From positions 1 through 16,810 of the forward strand of contig CALVVH010000028.1 of NCBI GenBank assembly GCA_944363805.1: 16,810 bases of DNA. The letters run 5' to 3'. Made by a program: the position numbers and the translations under genes. Within the stretch, counting starts at the first letter, position 1. Every line of letters starts with the position of its first letter. Shown in pieces: positions 1-8,420 of the stretch. The DNA comes from an uncultured Bacilli bacterium. GTDB lineage: Bacteria > Bacillota_I > Bacilli_A > RF39 > UBA660. The notes beneath the pieces are model-generated. The model was given only the letters and a program-made list of their open reading frames with translations, was not told where the DNA came from and searched no databases.

Positions 1-7
1 TAAATTA

Positions 8-36
8 ACTATATCAAACAAATGTATGTGTGTCAA
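8..36 (-). promoter_or_regulatory. Near-consensus sigma-A promoter reading out of the left edge
   Basis: Read on the minus strand, the -35 box is TTGACA (plus positions 31-36), followed by a 17-bp spacer and a -10 box TATAGT (positions 8-13). The -35 matches consensus 6/6 and the -10 5/6 at ideal spacing. It lies about 60 bp past the stop of the M23 peptidase gene, so it probably starts a new transcript for the next minus-strand gene, which is outside the window. Confidence 0.7.
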
Positions 37-95
37 GTAGTTTTTTCAAAAAGTATGACTTTCCTATTGTATAAAAACTAAGAAACTCACATTAC

Positions 96-1346
96 TTAAC
101 CAAACCATTGTGTTCTTGAATAGAACCACGCCCCTTTTGAAGGATATCCTGGAGGAACTATAGCATTATTATTGAAATACGTTGCCATATATTTTGTTTT
201 AATATATCCTTCGACCACTCCAAAATGTAAATGTGATCCCGTTGAACAAGATTCCCACCTTTGGGTTTTCGATCCTCCACCTTGGGTACCAACAACAGTA
301 TTAACATTGACAACATCTCCAACTTTGACATTGACAGTCAACAAATGGGCATATTGTACTGTATATTTCTTTCCTCCAATCAAAACTTGGATATAAACCT
401 GATTTCCTCCACAAGTTTTACCCTCACCACGATTAGCTTTTGCTTTAGCATCGACAGTTGCCACTACTATTCCATTACCCACAGAATAAACCGTAGTTCC
501 TTCTGAATTGCCGGCAATATCGACAGCTCTATGAATTTTAATCTTGCCAGTAAAAGGGTCGACTCTTTTTCCAAATATACTACTAACCCTTCCTTTATTT
601 AAAGGTTTATACCATATATTGCTACCATTTATACTAGCACACACATCCAAGTCTTGGTCTTCTTCACATCCCATATCTTCATAAGCTTGAATAAGTTCTT
701 TTTTTGACCTAATTTCATCTTCCAAATCCATCCCTACTTCTCCTAAACTAGACAAATCATACTGTAAGGAATTAATTTTTTCTTCATAAGAAATTATGTT
801 GCGTTCCAATTCATCTTCATATTGAATTAATTCAACTTGCAATTGTTCATTCTCTTTAATCAAATCTTCAAGTTCTACTAATTTTTTTTGATTGTATTCA
901 GCAATTTGATTAATAGCATCGCTTCGCATTACTAAATCAGTCATACTACTAGAATCTGAAATGAATTCCATATAAACATTTTCTCCCTGCATAATCTGAA
1001 AATATGCCATTAGCTTTTCTGTTTGATCATGCAAGCCACTTATTTTAGTATCAGTCTCTGCAATTAAAGCTTTAGCATTTTCAATTTTCTCTTGCGATTC
1101 CTGAATTTCTTCTTGGGCATTTAATATTGCGATGTTATTTTCCCTAATTTCTGCTTCAGTAGCTTTTTGTTGATTATCATTTTTTCTTTTTTGTGCTTCC
1201 AAATCAGCTAGTTCTTGTCTTAATCCTCGCAAAGTATTAGAGCTTGCTGCCATAACACTCATCGGTTCCAAAATATAGACACTAAGTATTAAAAACACAA
1301 AAAAATATCTAATAAAATAACTACCCAACTTCTTCGCACTCGTCAT
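96..1346 (-). CDS. Coiled-coil M23 peptidoglycan endopeptidase, FtsEX partner (EnvC/PcsB-like)
   Basis: 416 aa exported murein hydrolase. Residues about 11-34 form a signal peptide or membrane anchor; residues about 36-225 are a long charged coiled coil of the kind that contacts FtsX; residues about 250-390 are an M23 (LytM) domain. The Zn ligands of an active enzyme are present: HRAVD (H272, D276), a YAH histidine (H334) and HLH (H372, H374). This differs from E. coli EnvC, whose LytM domain is degenerate and acts by activating amidases, so direct peptide cross-link cleavage is likely here (inference). The start overlaps the ftsX stop as ATGA, so translation is coupled; the Shine-Dalgarno is weak (GAAG). 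Four cysteines (227, 236, 312, 367) are unusual for an exported Bacillota protein. Identity as an M23 enzyme is secure; the link to FtsEX rests on gene order and the coiled coil. Confidence 0.9.
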   Translation of the reverse strand: MTSAKKLGSYFIRYFFVFLILSVYILEPMSVMAASSNTLRGLRQELADLEAQKRKNDNQQKATEAEIRENNIAILNAQEEIQESQEKIENAKALIAETDTKISGLHDQTEKLMAYFQIMQGENVYMEFISDSSSMTDLVMRSDAINQIAEYNQKKLVELEDLIKENEQLQVELIQYEDELERNIISYEEKINSLQYDLSSLGEVGMDLEDEIRSKKELIQAYEDMGCEEDQDLDVCASINGSNIWYKPLNKGRVSSIFGKRVDPFTGKIKIHRAVDIAGNSEGTTVYSVGNGIVVATVDAKAKANRGEGKTCGGNQVYIQVLIGGKKYTVQYAHLLTVNVKVGDVVNVNTVVGTQGGGSKTQRWESCSTGSHLHFGVVEGYIKTKYMATYFNNNAIVPPGYPSKGAWFYSRTQWFG

Positions 1347-2236
1347 ATCTTCAAATACTTTCTTACTGCTTTTAAACTACCAAGCATACCAACAACAGCC
1401 CCTAAAACTACTAAGACTAGTGATACCCAGAACACAAAATTATATGGTTCGATAAGTACTATCATATTTGAGAATATGTGACCATTTAAAGCTCCATATA
1501 AGATTACATAACCATAAATTGTAATACATACTGGAATAATTGCTCCAATTACGCCAATAATTAAACCTTCGAATATGAATGGTAACTTAATAGCAATATT
1601 ACTTGCCCCAACTAAACGCATAATTTCTATAGCACTTCTTCTACTAAATATCGTAAGTTTAATTGTATTGCTTATCAAGAATGCTGTTACTAAAATAAGT
1701 GCAATAACAATAACTACCACAACTTTTTCCACAACATTGAAAGCTGAAATAATATTATCAACCATACCTTCGCCATATTTTACTGTATCAACACCAGTAA
1801 TCGACTTGATATACTCAGCAGTATCCGATAAATGATTTACATCTTCAACTCTTATAATAAATGAATCCATCAATGGATTTTCATCCAAATAATTTAAAAC
1901 CGTTTCAAAAGTATCATCGTAAGCACTCATTTCTTCTTTCCATTCAGTCTTACTTTTAAATACAACTTCAGCTACATTATCCTGACTATCGATATCTGCT
2001 CTTATATTATTTATTTGTTCTTCAGTCACTCCATCACTTAAATACACTACAATACTAAGTTCATCTTCGATTGATTTCGTAGCATTTTCAATATTCGCAG
2101 CACAAATTAAAGCTACTGAAACCAAAATAAGAGTAATTGTTGTACACATTATCGATGCAAAACTCAAACTAAAATTTCTAAGGACACTCTTAAAAGCATC
2201 CCGAATACTTCTTCCAAAAATCCTAACTGCCCTCAT
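1343..2236 (-). CDS. ftsX: Cell division ABC transporter permease FtsX
   Basis: Membrane subunit of FtsEX, which transmits ATP hydrolysis by FtsE to a periseptal wall hydrolase. From the start used here the protein is 297 aa: a short cytoplasmic N-terminus, TM1 around residues 26-50, an extracellular loop of about 120 residues, then three more TM segments (a VVVVIVIALILV stretch, a pair-forming GLIIGVIGAIIPV stretch and a C-terminal FWVSLVLVVLGAVVG stretch). This four-TM layout is typical. An upstream ATG at 2260 would add MRKEVIRL, but it has no good ribosome site, whereas MRAVRIFGRS matches the usual family N-terminus and has GGAAG 11 nt upstream, so 2236 is preferred. It overlaps ftsE by 14 bp and shares ATGA with the downstream peptidase gene. 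Confidence 0.92.
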   Translation of the reverse strand: MRAVRIFGRSIRDAFKSVLRNFSLSFASIMCTTITLILVSVALICAANIENATKSIEDELSIVVYLSDGVTEEQINNIRADIDSQDNVAEVVFKSKTEWKEEMSAYDDTFETVLNYLDENPLMDSFIIRVEDVNHLSDTAEYIKSITGVDTVKYGEGMVDNIISAFNVVEKVVVVIVIALILVTAFLISNTIKLTIFSRRSAIEIMRLVGASNIAIKLPFIFEGLIIGVIGAIIPVCITIYGYVILYGALNGHIFSNMIVLIEPYNFVFWVSLVLVVLGAVVGMLGSLKAVRKYLKI

Positions 2237-2924
2237 GAGTCTTATAACTTCCTTTCGCATAATCGCCAGCTAAAATGCCGTGTTCAATTAATAGAACTCT
2301 TTTCTTCATTCTATTAACTATATCTCTATCATGAGTAGCCATGATTATCGTCGTTCCTAAATCTTTATTGATTCCTTCGATAACTTTCATAATTTCTTTA
2401 CTAGTATCAGGGTCCAAATTTCCTGTTGGTTCATCGCAAATAAGTAATTTAGGTCTATTTACTATTGCTCTTGCAATACAAACTCTTTGTTGTTCACCAC
2501 CAGATAGTTCTCCTGGAAATGAACGAACTTTATCTTTTAAACCTACTCTTTCTAGAGCACTCATTACTTTAGGACGAATTTCTTTTGCTTTCATCCCAAC
2601 ACATTCAAGTGCAAAAGCTACATTTTCATAAACTGTCAATTTTGGCAACAGTTTAAAATCTTGGAATACTATTCCAATCTTTCTTCTTAATTTATAAACT
2701 TTACCATTTCTTATTTTACCAACATTAAGACCACCGACCATAACTGTGCCACTCGTCGGCTTTTCTTCTCTATATAACGTTTTTATAAATGTCGATTTCC
2801 CACTAGCAGTTAAACCAATAACGAAAACAAATTCGCCTTTTTCAATTGACACGGAGACATCTGCTAATGCTGTTACGCCATTTTTATAAACTTTACTAAC
2901 ATTTTTTAATTCAATAAACTTCAT
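2223..2924 (-). CDS. ftsE: Cell division ABC transporter ATPase FtsE
   Basis: Cytoplasmic ATPase of the FtsEX complex, 233 aa from the start used. Motifs in order: Walker A GLTASGKST (37-45), Q-loop at Q88 in VFQDF, signature LSGGEQQR (140-147), Walker B LLICDEP with D164 and E165, D-loop NLDP, and the switch histidine H198 in ATHD. The Walker A has Ala where most ABC ATPases have Gly (GxxGxGKS), but the essential G, K and S are kept. An in-frame ATG at 2936 would give four more residues, but its own codon runs into the GGAGGA ribosome site (2929-2934) that correctly spaces the ATG at 2924, and a -10 box at 2942-2947 would place transcription start close to 2936. First gene of the ftsE-ftsX-M23 unit. 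Confidence 0.95.
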   Translation of the reverse strand: MKFIELKNVSKVYKNGVTALADVSVSIEKGEFVFVIGLTASGKSTFIKTLYREEKPTSGTVMVGGLNVGKIRNGKVYKLRRKIGIVFQDFKLLPKLTVYENVAFALECVGMKAKEIRPKVMSALERVGLKDKVRSFPGELSGGEQQRVCIARAIVNRPKLLICDEPTGNLDPDTSKEIMKVIEGINKDLGTTIIMATHDRDIVNRMKKRVLLIEHGILAGDYAKGSYKTHEGS

Positions 2925-2928
2925 ATGG

Positions 2929-2934
2929 TCCTCC
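2929..2934 (-). promoter_or_regulatory. Ribosome binding site that fixes the ftsE start
   Basis: On the minus strand this reads GGAGGA and ends 4 nt before the ATG at 2924. It overlaps the alternative ATG at 2936 (ATGGAGG), which therefore has no Shine-Dalgarno of its own. This decides the start in favour of MKFIELKN. Confidence 0.75.
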
Positions 2935-2941
2935 ATAATAA

Positions 2942-2970
2942 ATTATATCATTAAAAAAGCGCAAAATAAA
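2942..2970 (-). promoter_or_regulatory. Probable promoter for ftsE-ftsX-M23
   Basis: A perfect -10 box TATAAT (plus 2942-2947) lies in the 68-bp gap between the third femABX gene and ftsE. The best -35 at 17 bp is TTTATT (2965-2970), only 3/6, so strength is uncertain. Predicted transcript start is near 2935, giving a leader of only about a dozen nucleotides. No convincing terminator precedes it, so readthrough from the murJ-fem genes is also likely. Confidence 0.5.
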
Positions 2971-2992
2971 TGGAAAAATTGTGAAATTACCA

Positions 2993-4228
2993 CTATTTAT
3001 CTTTTATTTTACGCAATTTACGATAACATTTTAACATTACCGGTAAAACCTTATACAATAATTTTTTATTAACAAGATCAAATTCTCCGATAAATTCGAT
3101 ATATTGATCACCAAATTTTCTTTTAAAATCATGAAGCTTGGCTAAATTTTTATAAGTTGTGTGTGGATCTCCCGGAGTACCAAATAAATCAAAAAATTCA
3201 TATCCATTATCATAAGCATCTTTAATTGCTTCATAATAACTTCTCGTAACAGCAAATGTAATATTTGCTAGTTCATCACTACCAATAAACATACTCCATG
3301 CTCTATTTTTAGTATATGTACAAATAAGTGAACAAACTACGCACTCATCTTCATCGATTTCTTGAAATACTTCCAAATCTTTTTCCAATCTTGTCAGTTT
3401 ATTTTTTAAATCTTCTACTCTTTTCTTAGCAGTTTCTAATTCTTTTTTAACACTTTCTATTTCTTCATTTATATTTTTTACAAGCTCCTTAGGTTTAATC
3501 GATACATTAAAGTATTTAACTGCGCCTTCTTTTTTTAATTCCTCAGTAAAGATTTGATAATACTTTAATGTATGAGGATCAAAATCATCCTTGGCACTAT
3601 TACTTTGTACTAATCTATAAAAATCTTCTATTCTCTCTTCATTATCTATTTTTAAGTTATAGGCATCACTTCTTTTAACAGACTTAATAAAAGACTTAGA
3701 CATAGCATTTTCTACTTCTTGCCACTCTCTTTTTAAATTAATTCTAAAAGTATACCGTGGTTGATTTCCTTCATAAAGACGGTAAAATCCTGTATGACGA
3801 TACCCCAAACTTAACATATAATTATAAAGTTCATAGTTGTTATTTCCACCTTCAATAGGATTTGCCTCACTATCGATGTCTTGATAAGGAATGTCCGGAT
3901 CAAACTTAATATATATTATCTTTTTTTCTTTCATATAACCCTTAAGATAATCCGTAAATTCTTTTATCAACTCTTTATTGTTATAATCTATTATAAATCC
4001 ACGTGGAGCATAGCCATAACTATAACCAAGTGGTGTTTTTCTAAGTAGTATTAATGCTGTTGCTACTAGATTATCATTATCATCGACCATACCAACATAA
4101 TTAGGAACTTGCCCTTTAGCTCGTCGGCAAAACTCTCCCCAAGCATAACTTTGCAAGAAATGGGACTTTTCATGCCCACTTTCAAACGCAATATATTTAT
4201 CTCGCTCAACATTTTCGATAAATTTCAT
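2993..4228 (-). CDS. FemABX-family peptidoglycan bridge aminoacyltransferase (third of three)
   Basis: 411 aa cytoplasmic or membrane-peripheral enzyme. FemABX proteins transfer an amino acid from aminoacyl-tRNA to the stem peptide of lipid II. Visible family marks are QSYAWGEF (27-34), YAPRGFIIDY (73-82) and KFDPDI (108-113) in the first GNAT half; a second GNAT half with the usual C-terminal FDLFGTPGDPHTTYKNLAKL stretch; and between them a two-helix charged coiled-coil arm (about 247-292) of the kind found in FemA. The start is 4 nt past the stop of the preceding femABX gene; its ribosome site AGGTGAGG contains that TGA stop. Together with its two paralogues and murJ it points to a multi-residue interpeptide bridge. 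Which amino acid it adds cannot be read from sequence. Confidence 0.92.
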   Translation of the reverse strand: MKFIENVERDKYIAFESGHEKSHFLQSYAWGEFCRRAKGQVPNYVGMVDDNDNLVATALILLRKTPLGYSYGYAPRGFIIDYNNKELIKEFTDYLKGYMKEKKIIYIKFDPDIPYQDIDSEANPIEGGNNNYELYNYMLSLGYRHTGFYRLYEGNQPRYTFRINLKREWQEVENAMSKSFIKSVKRSDAYNLKIDNEERIEDFYRLVQSNSAKDDFDPHTLKYYQIFTEELKKEGAVKYFNVSIKPKELVKNINEEIESVKKELETAKKRVEDLKNKLTRLEKDLEVFQEIDEDECVVCSLICTYTKNRAWSMFIGSDELANITFAVTRSYYEAIKDAYDNGYEFFDLFGTPGDPHTTYKNLAKLHDFKRKFGDQYIEFIGEFDLVNKKLLYKVLPVMLKCYRKLRKIKDK

Positions 4229-4232
4229 ATCC

Positions 4233-5432
4233 TCACCTAACTTTACTTTTTAATTTATAAATAGAACTAACTAACCCCTTAGTATAAATTGTATACTCTC
4301 CAATTAATTCTTCAACATATCCATTAAAACCACGTTTAAAAAGATAGATTCCGTAATCTTTATCATTCTTATCTTGAAAATTCATTATACCAAAGAAATT
4401 ATGTCTGCGATACCCTTTATTTATAGCATACTTAATGACATCCCATTGAATTAAGTATTGTCCCCCAAATTCATTTAATTCATCGTAACTGCCACTAAAT
4501 AGATAAATTGTTTCATCACCATATAACATAAACATTGCTGCTGCCAAATCGACATAGCCATCTTTATTTGGTAACTTTTCGATATATGCTAACTTTTTAT
4601 CAATATTACTTACTTCAAATAGATAATTATCTTTTTTCTTATTACTTCCCTTTATCTTATCTATTTTTTCTAAATATTCATCCTTTGTTTTGTTTAAATA
4701 TTCTTGATACTTAGTAACATTTAATCTTGCCAATTTAAAAACCACTTGATTTTCAAAAGCCTTGTACATACTTTGATAATATTCAAGAGTCTTATCAGAA
4801 AATCCTCTTCTTTTACAAGTATCTTCCGTAATAGCTTTAAATCTATCCAATTCATCATATTTTAAATCTATTACTTCCACACCTATTCTTTCAGCCTTAT
4901 TAATTAAGTTTCTCGTCGTTGCTTTAAAATCCCCAAAAATCTCTTGTTCACTTTTACCTAAAACATCCAAACAAAAATTAAATCTAACTTGGGTATCATA
5001 TTTACATTTTTGATATCCCATATTTTTTAAAGCTTCGATTACTGAATAATTATTTTTACCATCCGAAACAATATTACCATCGATATCTCTTTCTACTTCG
5101 ATTATATATGGATCAATATTTAACTTAAAGCCATTTTTATCCCGAACAAATTCCAATAGCTTTTCTGTAAATATCTTAACTTTCTCAGTATCACTATAAT
5201 CTATTAAAAAACCTTTTAATGCTTCAAATGTCTTCTTTAAAAGAAAAGTTCCACTTTCTACTAACATTGCTAGAGCAACACATTCTGTATTATCAAATAA
5301 TCCCAAATAATAGACTTTTCTTCCTCGTAGCTCTAAACTACTCCCCATATTACTAGTCTGAAAAAAATTCTTACATGTAAACTTTTGAGTATTATGATTA
5401 AACTCTTCTTTATCTACTTCTCTTAACTCCAT
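4233..5432 (-). CDS. FemABX-family peptidoglycan bridge aminoacyltransferase (second of three)
   Basis: 399 aa paralogue of its neighbours. The first GNAT half keeps the FLIDY element (75-79) and NIDPYI (105-110) but is more divergent: the usual RGF is KGF, and the QSxxW motif near residue 25 is QTSNMG without the Trp. The coiled-coil arm (about 240-286) is shorter and lysine-rich. The C-terminal half has the family stretch with NFFGIMNFQDKNDKDYGIYLFKRGF-type residues near 345-375. The start codon overlaps the previous stop as TAATG, and its GGAGG ribosome site is formed by the last codons (Gly-Gly-Lys) of the upstream paralogue, so synthesis is probably coupled. The divergence suggests a different acceptor position or amino acid from the other two (inference). 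Confidence 0.9.
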   Translation of the reverse strand: MELREVDKEEFNHNTQKFTCKNFFQTSNMGSSLELRGRKVYYLGLFDNTECVALAMLVESGTFLLKKTFEALKGFLIDYSDTEKVKIFTEKLLEFVRDKNGFKLNIDPYIIEVERDIDGNIVSDGKNNYSVIEALKNMGYQKCKYDTQVRFNFCLDVLGKSEQEIFGDFKATTRNLINKAERIGVEVIDLKYDELDRFKAITEDTCKRRGFSDKTLEYYQSMYKAFENQVVFKLARLNVTKYQEYLNKTKDEYLEKIDKIKGSNKKKDNYLFEVSNIDKKLAYIEKLPNKDGYVDLAAAMFMLYGDETIYLFSGSYDELNEFGGQYLIQWDVIKYAINKGYRRHNFFGIMNFQDKNDKDYGIYLFKRGFNGYVEELIGEYTIYTKGLVSSIYKLKSKVR

Positions 5433-6664
5433 TATTTGCCTCCCTTCAATTTAGTTTTTAATTTATAAACAATATATAAACACTTCTTGATTGGCAAATC
5501 AAACTCTCCAATATATTCGATAGTATTTCCTCCAAATCCCCGTTTTACTTCATACATTCCATAATCCGGATCATTTTTATCAAATATATTTTTCACACCC
5601 AAAAAGTTAACTGTTTTCAAGTTACTAGCAATCGCATCCTTAATCATCGCCGGATACATCACATACTTTGGATTAAACTTACGATAATTATTATCCATGC
5701 CACTTACATAAGATACCACTTCATCATACGCACTAATTGTAATCATTGCTGCAATATCACACTTTTCAGCCATATTCTTAGCATCAGCTAATTCTTGTAA
5801 ATATTTTTCTTTCGAATTATTTAATATTTCTTCTTCTTTTCTTAATTTCTTTCCAACATTATCATGTTGCATTTTATCATGAACAACATTGAGTTCCTGT
5901 TCAATTTCTTTAAGTCTACTCTCTAAATTACTCATATATATTTTTTTATCGATATAAGCAATATATAAAGTTACATTATCCCCAAATGTCGCAAATACTT
6001 TTTCATAATACTTTCTATCAAATCCTTGAAAGTGCTTGCGACTTCCTGACATATCAAAAAACTTACAAGCAATATCCAAGTCTTTTTCTGTCCCTTTTCT
6101 TATTCTTACCCCTTTAAAATCTGCTGCATCAATGTTCTTTCTAGTACTCTTGCTCATACTTTCTTTTTGTTCATTCCACTTACCAACTAAATCGAGTTTA
6201 TGAACAAAGCGAAATTGCATCGTTTCAAAAGCCATATTATAGCCATAATGTCTAAAACCATAATATTTTAAACTTTCCAGCAGCTGACGACTTTCTAAAA
6301 TTTCTTCCTTTTTCAAATCTTTATCGTATTTAGCTAACACAATATTTGGATCCATTCTAAATATAATCACTTTTTTCTTTTTAAAATATTTAATCAAAGC
6401 TTTTTTAAAATTAGGAATATCTTTATAATCATACACAAATCCTCTAGTTGCATAAGCGATATAATATTTTTTTAACACTCGCAAATAGATAATTAATGAT
6501 ACTCCCACTAAATTATCTTCATCAAAGAGTCCTAATAATTCTATCTTTTTTCCTTCTTCTTTCTTAAGTTTATACCAACATATGCTTTGATACATACTTG
6601 TTTGGTTGCTATTTTCTACGAAATCCTCATAAGTTTTTTCATCAATCTTCTTCAGTATCATCAT
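5432..6664 (-). CDS. FemABX-family peptidoglycan bridge aminoacyltransferase (first of three)
   Basis: 410 aa, first of three tandem FemABX ligases and directly behind murJ, with which it overlaps by 23 bp. Family features: QSICW (26-30), YATRGFVYDY (71-80), FRMDPNI (102-108), and a well-developed antiparallel coiled-coil arm at about 243-298 between two GNAT-like halves; near the C-terminus NFLGVKNIFDKNDPDYGMYE. It begins with two consecutive ATGs at 6664 and 6661; GGAG sits 4 nt from the first and 7 nt from the second, so the second may be used. In S. aureus FemX, FemA and FemB act in order along one bridge; being transcribed first, this one could be the FemX/MurM-type initiator, but order alone does not prove it. 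Confidence 0.92.
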   Translation of the reverse strand: MMILKKIDEKTYEDFVENSNQTSMYQSICWYKLKKEEGKKIELLGLFDEDNLVGVSLIIYLRVLKKYYIAYATRGFVYDYKDIPNFKKALIKYFKKKKVIIFRMDPNIVLAKYDKDLKKEEILESRQLLESLKYYGFRHYGYNMAFETMQFRFVHKLDLVGKWNEQKESMSKSTRKNIDAADFKGVRIRKGTEKDLDIACKFFDMSGSRKHFQGFDRKYYEKVFATFGDNVTLYIAYIDKKIYMSNLESRLKEIEQELNVVHDKMQHDNVGKKLRKEEEILNNSKEKYLQELADAKNMAEKCDIAAMITISAYDEVVSYVSGMDNNYRKFNPKYVMYPAMIKDAIASNLKTVNFLGVKNIFDKNDPDYGMYEVKRGFGGNTIEYIGEFDLPIKKCLYIVYKLKTKLKGGK

Positions 6665-8312
6665 GAGTCTCCTTTGCTTTATAATGTCCTAAAGTTATTA
6701 TCTTTAAGATTTTATTTATTATCTTTTGCCCAAACAAATCTTGGATAATACCCATCTTATACATTAAGAATAGATAAATAGTTGCCCCAACTAAAGCATA
6801 TATAGCAATGTCAATTATTGACCACATCTTTGTTGAAGTATGGAATGGATAAACAATATTTAATAAGGAAAGCACTACTAACATTACAGCTAATGCTCCG
6901 ATAGTCTTAAATAACATTTTCCAAGTTTCACTATAATTTATTTCTTTAATCTTTTTCATAGATGCTAAAACAATTACTATTGCAATTGTATATCCTAAAA
7001 TAGTAGCAAATGAAGCTCCATAATATGGTGGTAAACCTATTTTATTACAAAGTAACATTAAAGGCACATCCATTAAAGCATTAGTTAAAAATCCTGTAAT
7101 TACAGCAATATAGACGATTTTATACTTATTGATACTTTGAGCAGTTTGAATAGCAATCAAATAGAAATTACAAAATATCGCCGTTATTATACTTAATTTA
7201 AAGACTGTTGGACCATATTGATCTATTCCATAAAATACATTCCAAACAGGATATGATAAGAAAGATAAACCAAAAGCTGCTGGTATGGAAATAAATAAAA
7301 TTATTTGTAAAGCCTTATTAAATATTTTATTAACTTTGTCATATTTTTTCAAAGTATATGCCGATACGATATTAGGTATTAAACTGACAGTTAATCCAGT
7401 AGCAACAGCAGTTACTATCATATTTAATTTATAACCCCATGTTGTAATAACACCCGCAACAAACTCAGCATCAGCCCCACTATAACCAATACTAGAAAGG
7501 GTTCTAATAATAAGGGACATATCAACTGTATTATATATATTTACTGTCAAATTGATAATTACAAATGGTATAGCATAAGAACATATCTTTTTTAATATCT
7601 CTTTACTTGATATTGCATCTCTTTCTAACTTTTTATCTAAACTTAACTCTTTCTTATGTGCAAAAATCTTTCTACCAATATAAATTATCGCTGCTATTCC
7701 ACCGACAAATGCCCCAGCAACAGCTACAGCTACACCAAAAGAAACAGATTTATGTAAAATTTTAATTATAAAGAAACTTCCAAAAATAATAACTAAAATT
7801 CTAACTACTTGTTCTATCATTTGACTCATCGATGAAGGTTTTATATATTTATGTCCTTGTAAATATCCCCGAGCCACACTTAAAAAAGGAATAATTAACA
7901 CAGCAAATGATACAACAAATATAACTAAAGTAATATCTTCAAGCGTATTACCACCAGTCATATCTCCCACAATAAGTTTAGCAATCGTCTCCGAAAAGAA
8001 AATCAAAACCAAGAAACATAATGCCGATAAAATACTTACAATAAATATTCCAATTTTAAAAGATCTAACTTTTGCCTCACGCATCCCTTGCGACTCATAT
8101 TCACTGACAATTTTACTCATCGCCGTTGGAATACCTGCTGAAGAAATACTTAAAAAAATCATATAAATATTATAAGCATAACTATATAAAGAACTACCTT
8201 GTGAACCAATTATTGAATAAAAAGGAATTACGTAAAGCATTCCTAAAATTTTAGTAAAAACAATTGCCAAAGTTGCAATTATTGTACCCTCAACAAATGA
8301 GTTCTTTTTCAT
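6642..8312 (-). CDS. murJ: Lipid II flippase MurJ (SpoVB/YtgP-type MOP exporter)
   Basis: 556 aa polytopic protein with about 14 hydrophobic segments. It starts MKKNSFVEGTIIATLAIVF followed by a KILGMLYVIPFY stretch and SSAGIPTAMSKIVSEY, the N-terminal signature of the SpoVB/YtgP group of the MOP superfamily. The B. subtilis member YtgP is the MurJ that flips lipid-linked peptidoglycan precursor across the membrane. The loop RGYLQGHKYIKPSSMSQ near residue 150 is another family mark. It opens a run with three FemABX genes, which modify the same lipid II before it is flipped, supporting the peptidoglycan role over teichoic acid or capsule export. It has its own promoter at 8339-8367, divergent from lemA. 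The ribosome site (AAGGGATG) is rather distant. The TGA stop lies inside the next gene. Confidence 0.9.
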   Translation of the reverse strand: MKKNSFVEGTIIATLAIVFTKILGMLYVIPFYSIIGSQGSSLYSYAYNIYMIFLSISSAGIPTAMSKIVSEYESQGMREAKVRSFKIGIFIVSILSALCFLVLIFFSETIAKLIVGDMTGGNTLEDITLVIFVVSFAVLIIPFLSVARGYLQGHKYIKPSSMSQMIEQVVRILVIIFGSFFIIKILHKSVSFGVAVAVAGAFVGGIAAIIYIGRKIFAHKKELSLDKKLERDAISSKEILKKICSYAIPFVIINLTVNIYNTVDMSLIIRTLSSIGYSGADAEFVAGVITTWGYKLNMIVTAVATGLTVSLIPNIVSAYTLKKYDKVNKIFNKALQIILFISIPAAFGLSFLSYPVWNVFYGIDQYGPTVFKLSIITAIFCNFYLIAIQTAQSINKYKIVYIAVITGFLTNALMDVPLMLLCNKIGLPPYYGASFATILGYTIAIVIVLASMKKIKEINYSETWKMLFKTIGALAVMLVVLSLLNIVYPFHTSTKMWSIIDIAIYALVGATIYLFLMYKMGIIQDLFGQKIINKILKIITLGHYKAKETHDDTEED

Positions 8313-8338
8313 GCTACATCATCCCTTAACATATACAT

Positions 8339-8367
8339 ATTTTACCAAATTATTTACAACTTAACAA
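8339..8367 (-). promoter_or_regulatory. Promoter of murJ-femABX operon
   Basis: Minus strand: -35 TTGTTA (plus 8362-8367), 17-bp spacer, -10 TAAAAT (8339-8344) preceded by TGG, an extended -10 (TGn). Located 27 bp upstream of the murJ start, in the 108-bp divergent gap with lemA. Confidence 0.65.
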
Positions 8368-8396
8368 GTAAAGCCCTTTTAACCATTAAATATACG

Positions 8397-8405
8397 TGTT
8401 ATAAT
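8397..8405 (+). promoter_or_regulatory. Extended -10 promoter of the LemA-family gene
   Basis: TGTTATAAT: a perfect TATAAT (8400-8405) with the TGn extension (8397-8399). No good -35 exists at 16-18 bp (best TTTTAA), which is common for extended -10 promoters. The predicted start near 8412 would leave a very short leader, and only a weak GGTGA ribosome site precedes the ATG at 8421. Confidence 0.6.
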
Positions 8406-8420
8406 ATTTACGGTGATTAA

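Noticed and set aside
37..95. Intrinsic terminator after the left-most peptidase gene
   Set aside because: T-rich and A-rich runs are present but only a TTTTT-g-AAAAA pairing with no usable loop was found.
172..506. Plus-strand open frames opposite the M23 peptidase gene
   Set aside because: They lie wholly antisense to a strong conserved gene, have low-complexity T/S/I-rich products and no ribosome site.
1575..2631. Plus-strand open frames opposite ftsX and ftsE
   Set aside because: Shadows of conserved coding sequence; no family resemblance or start signals.
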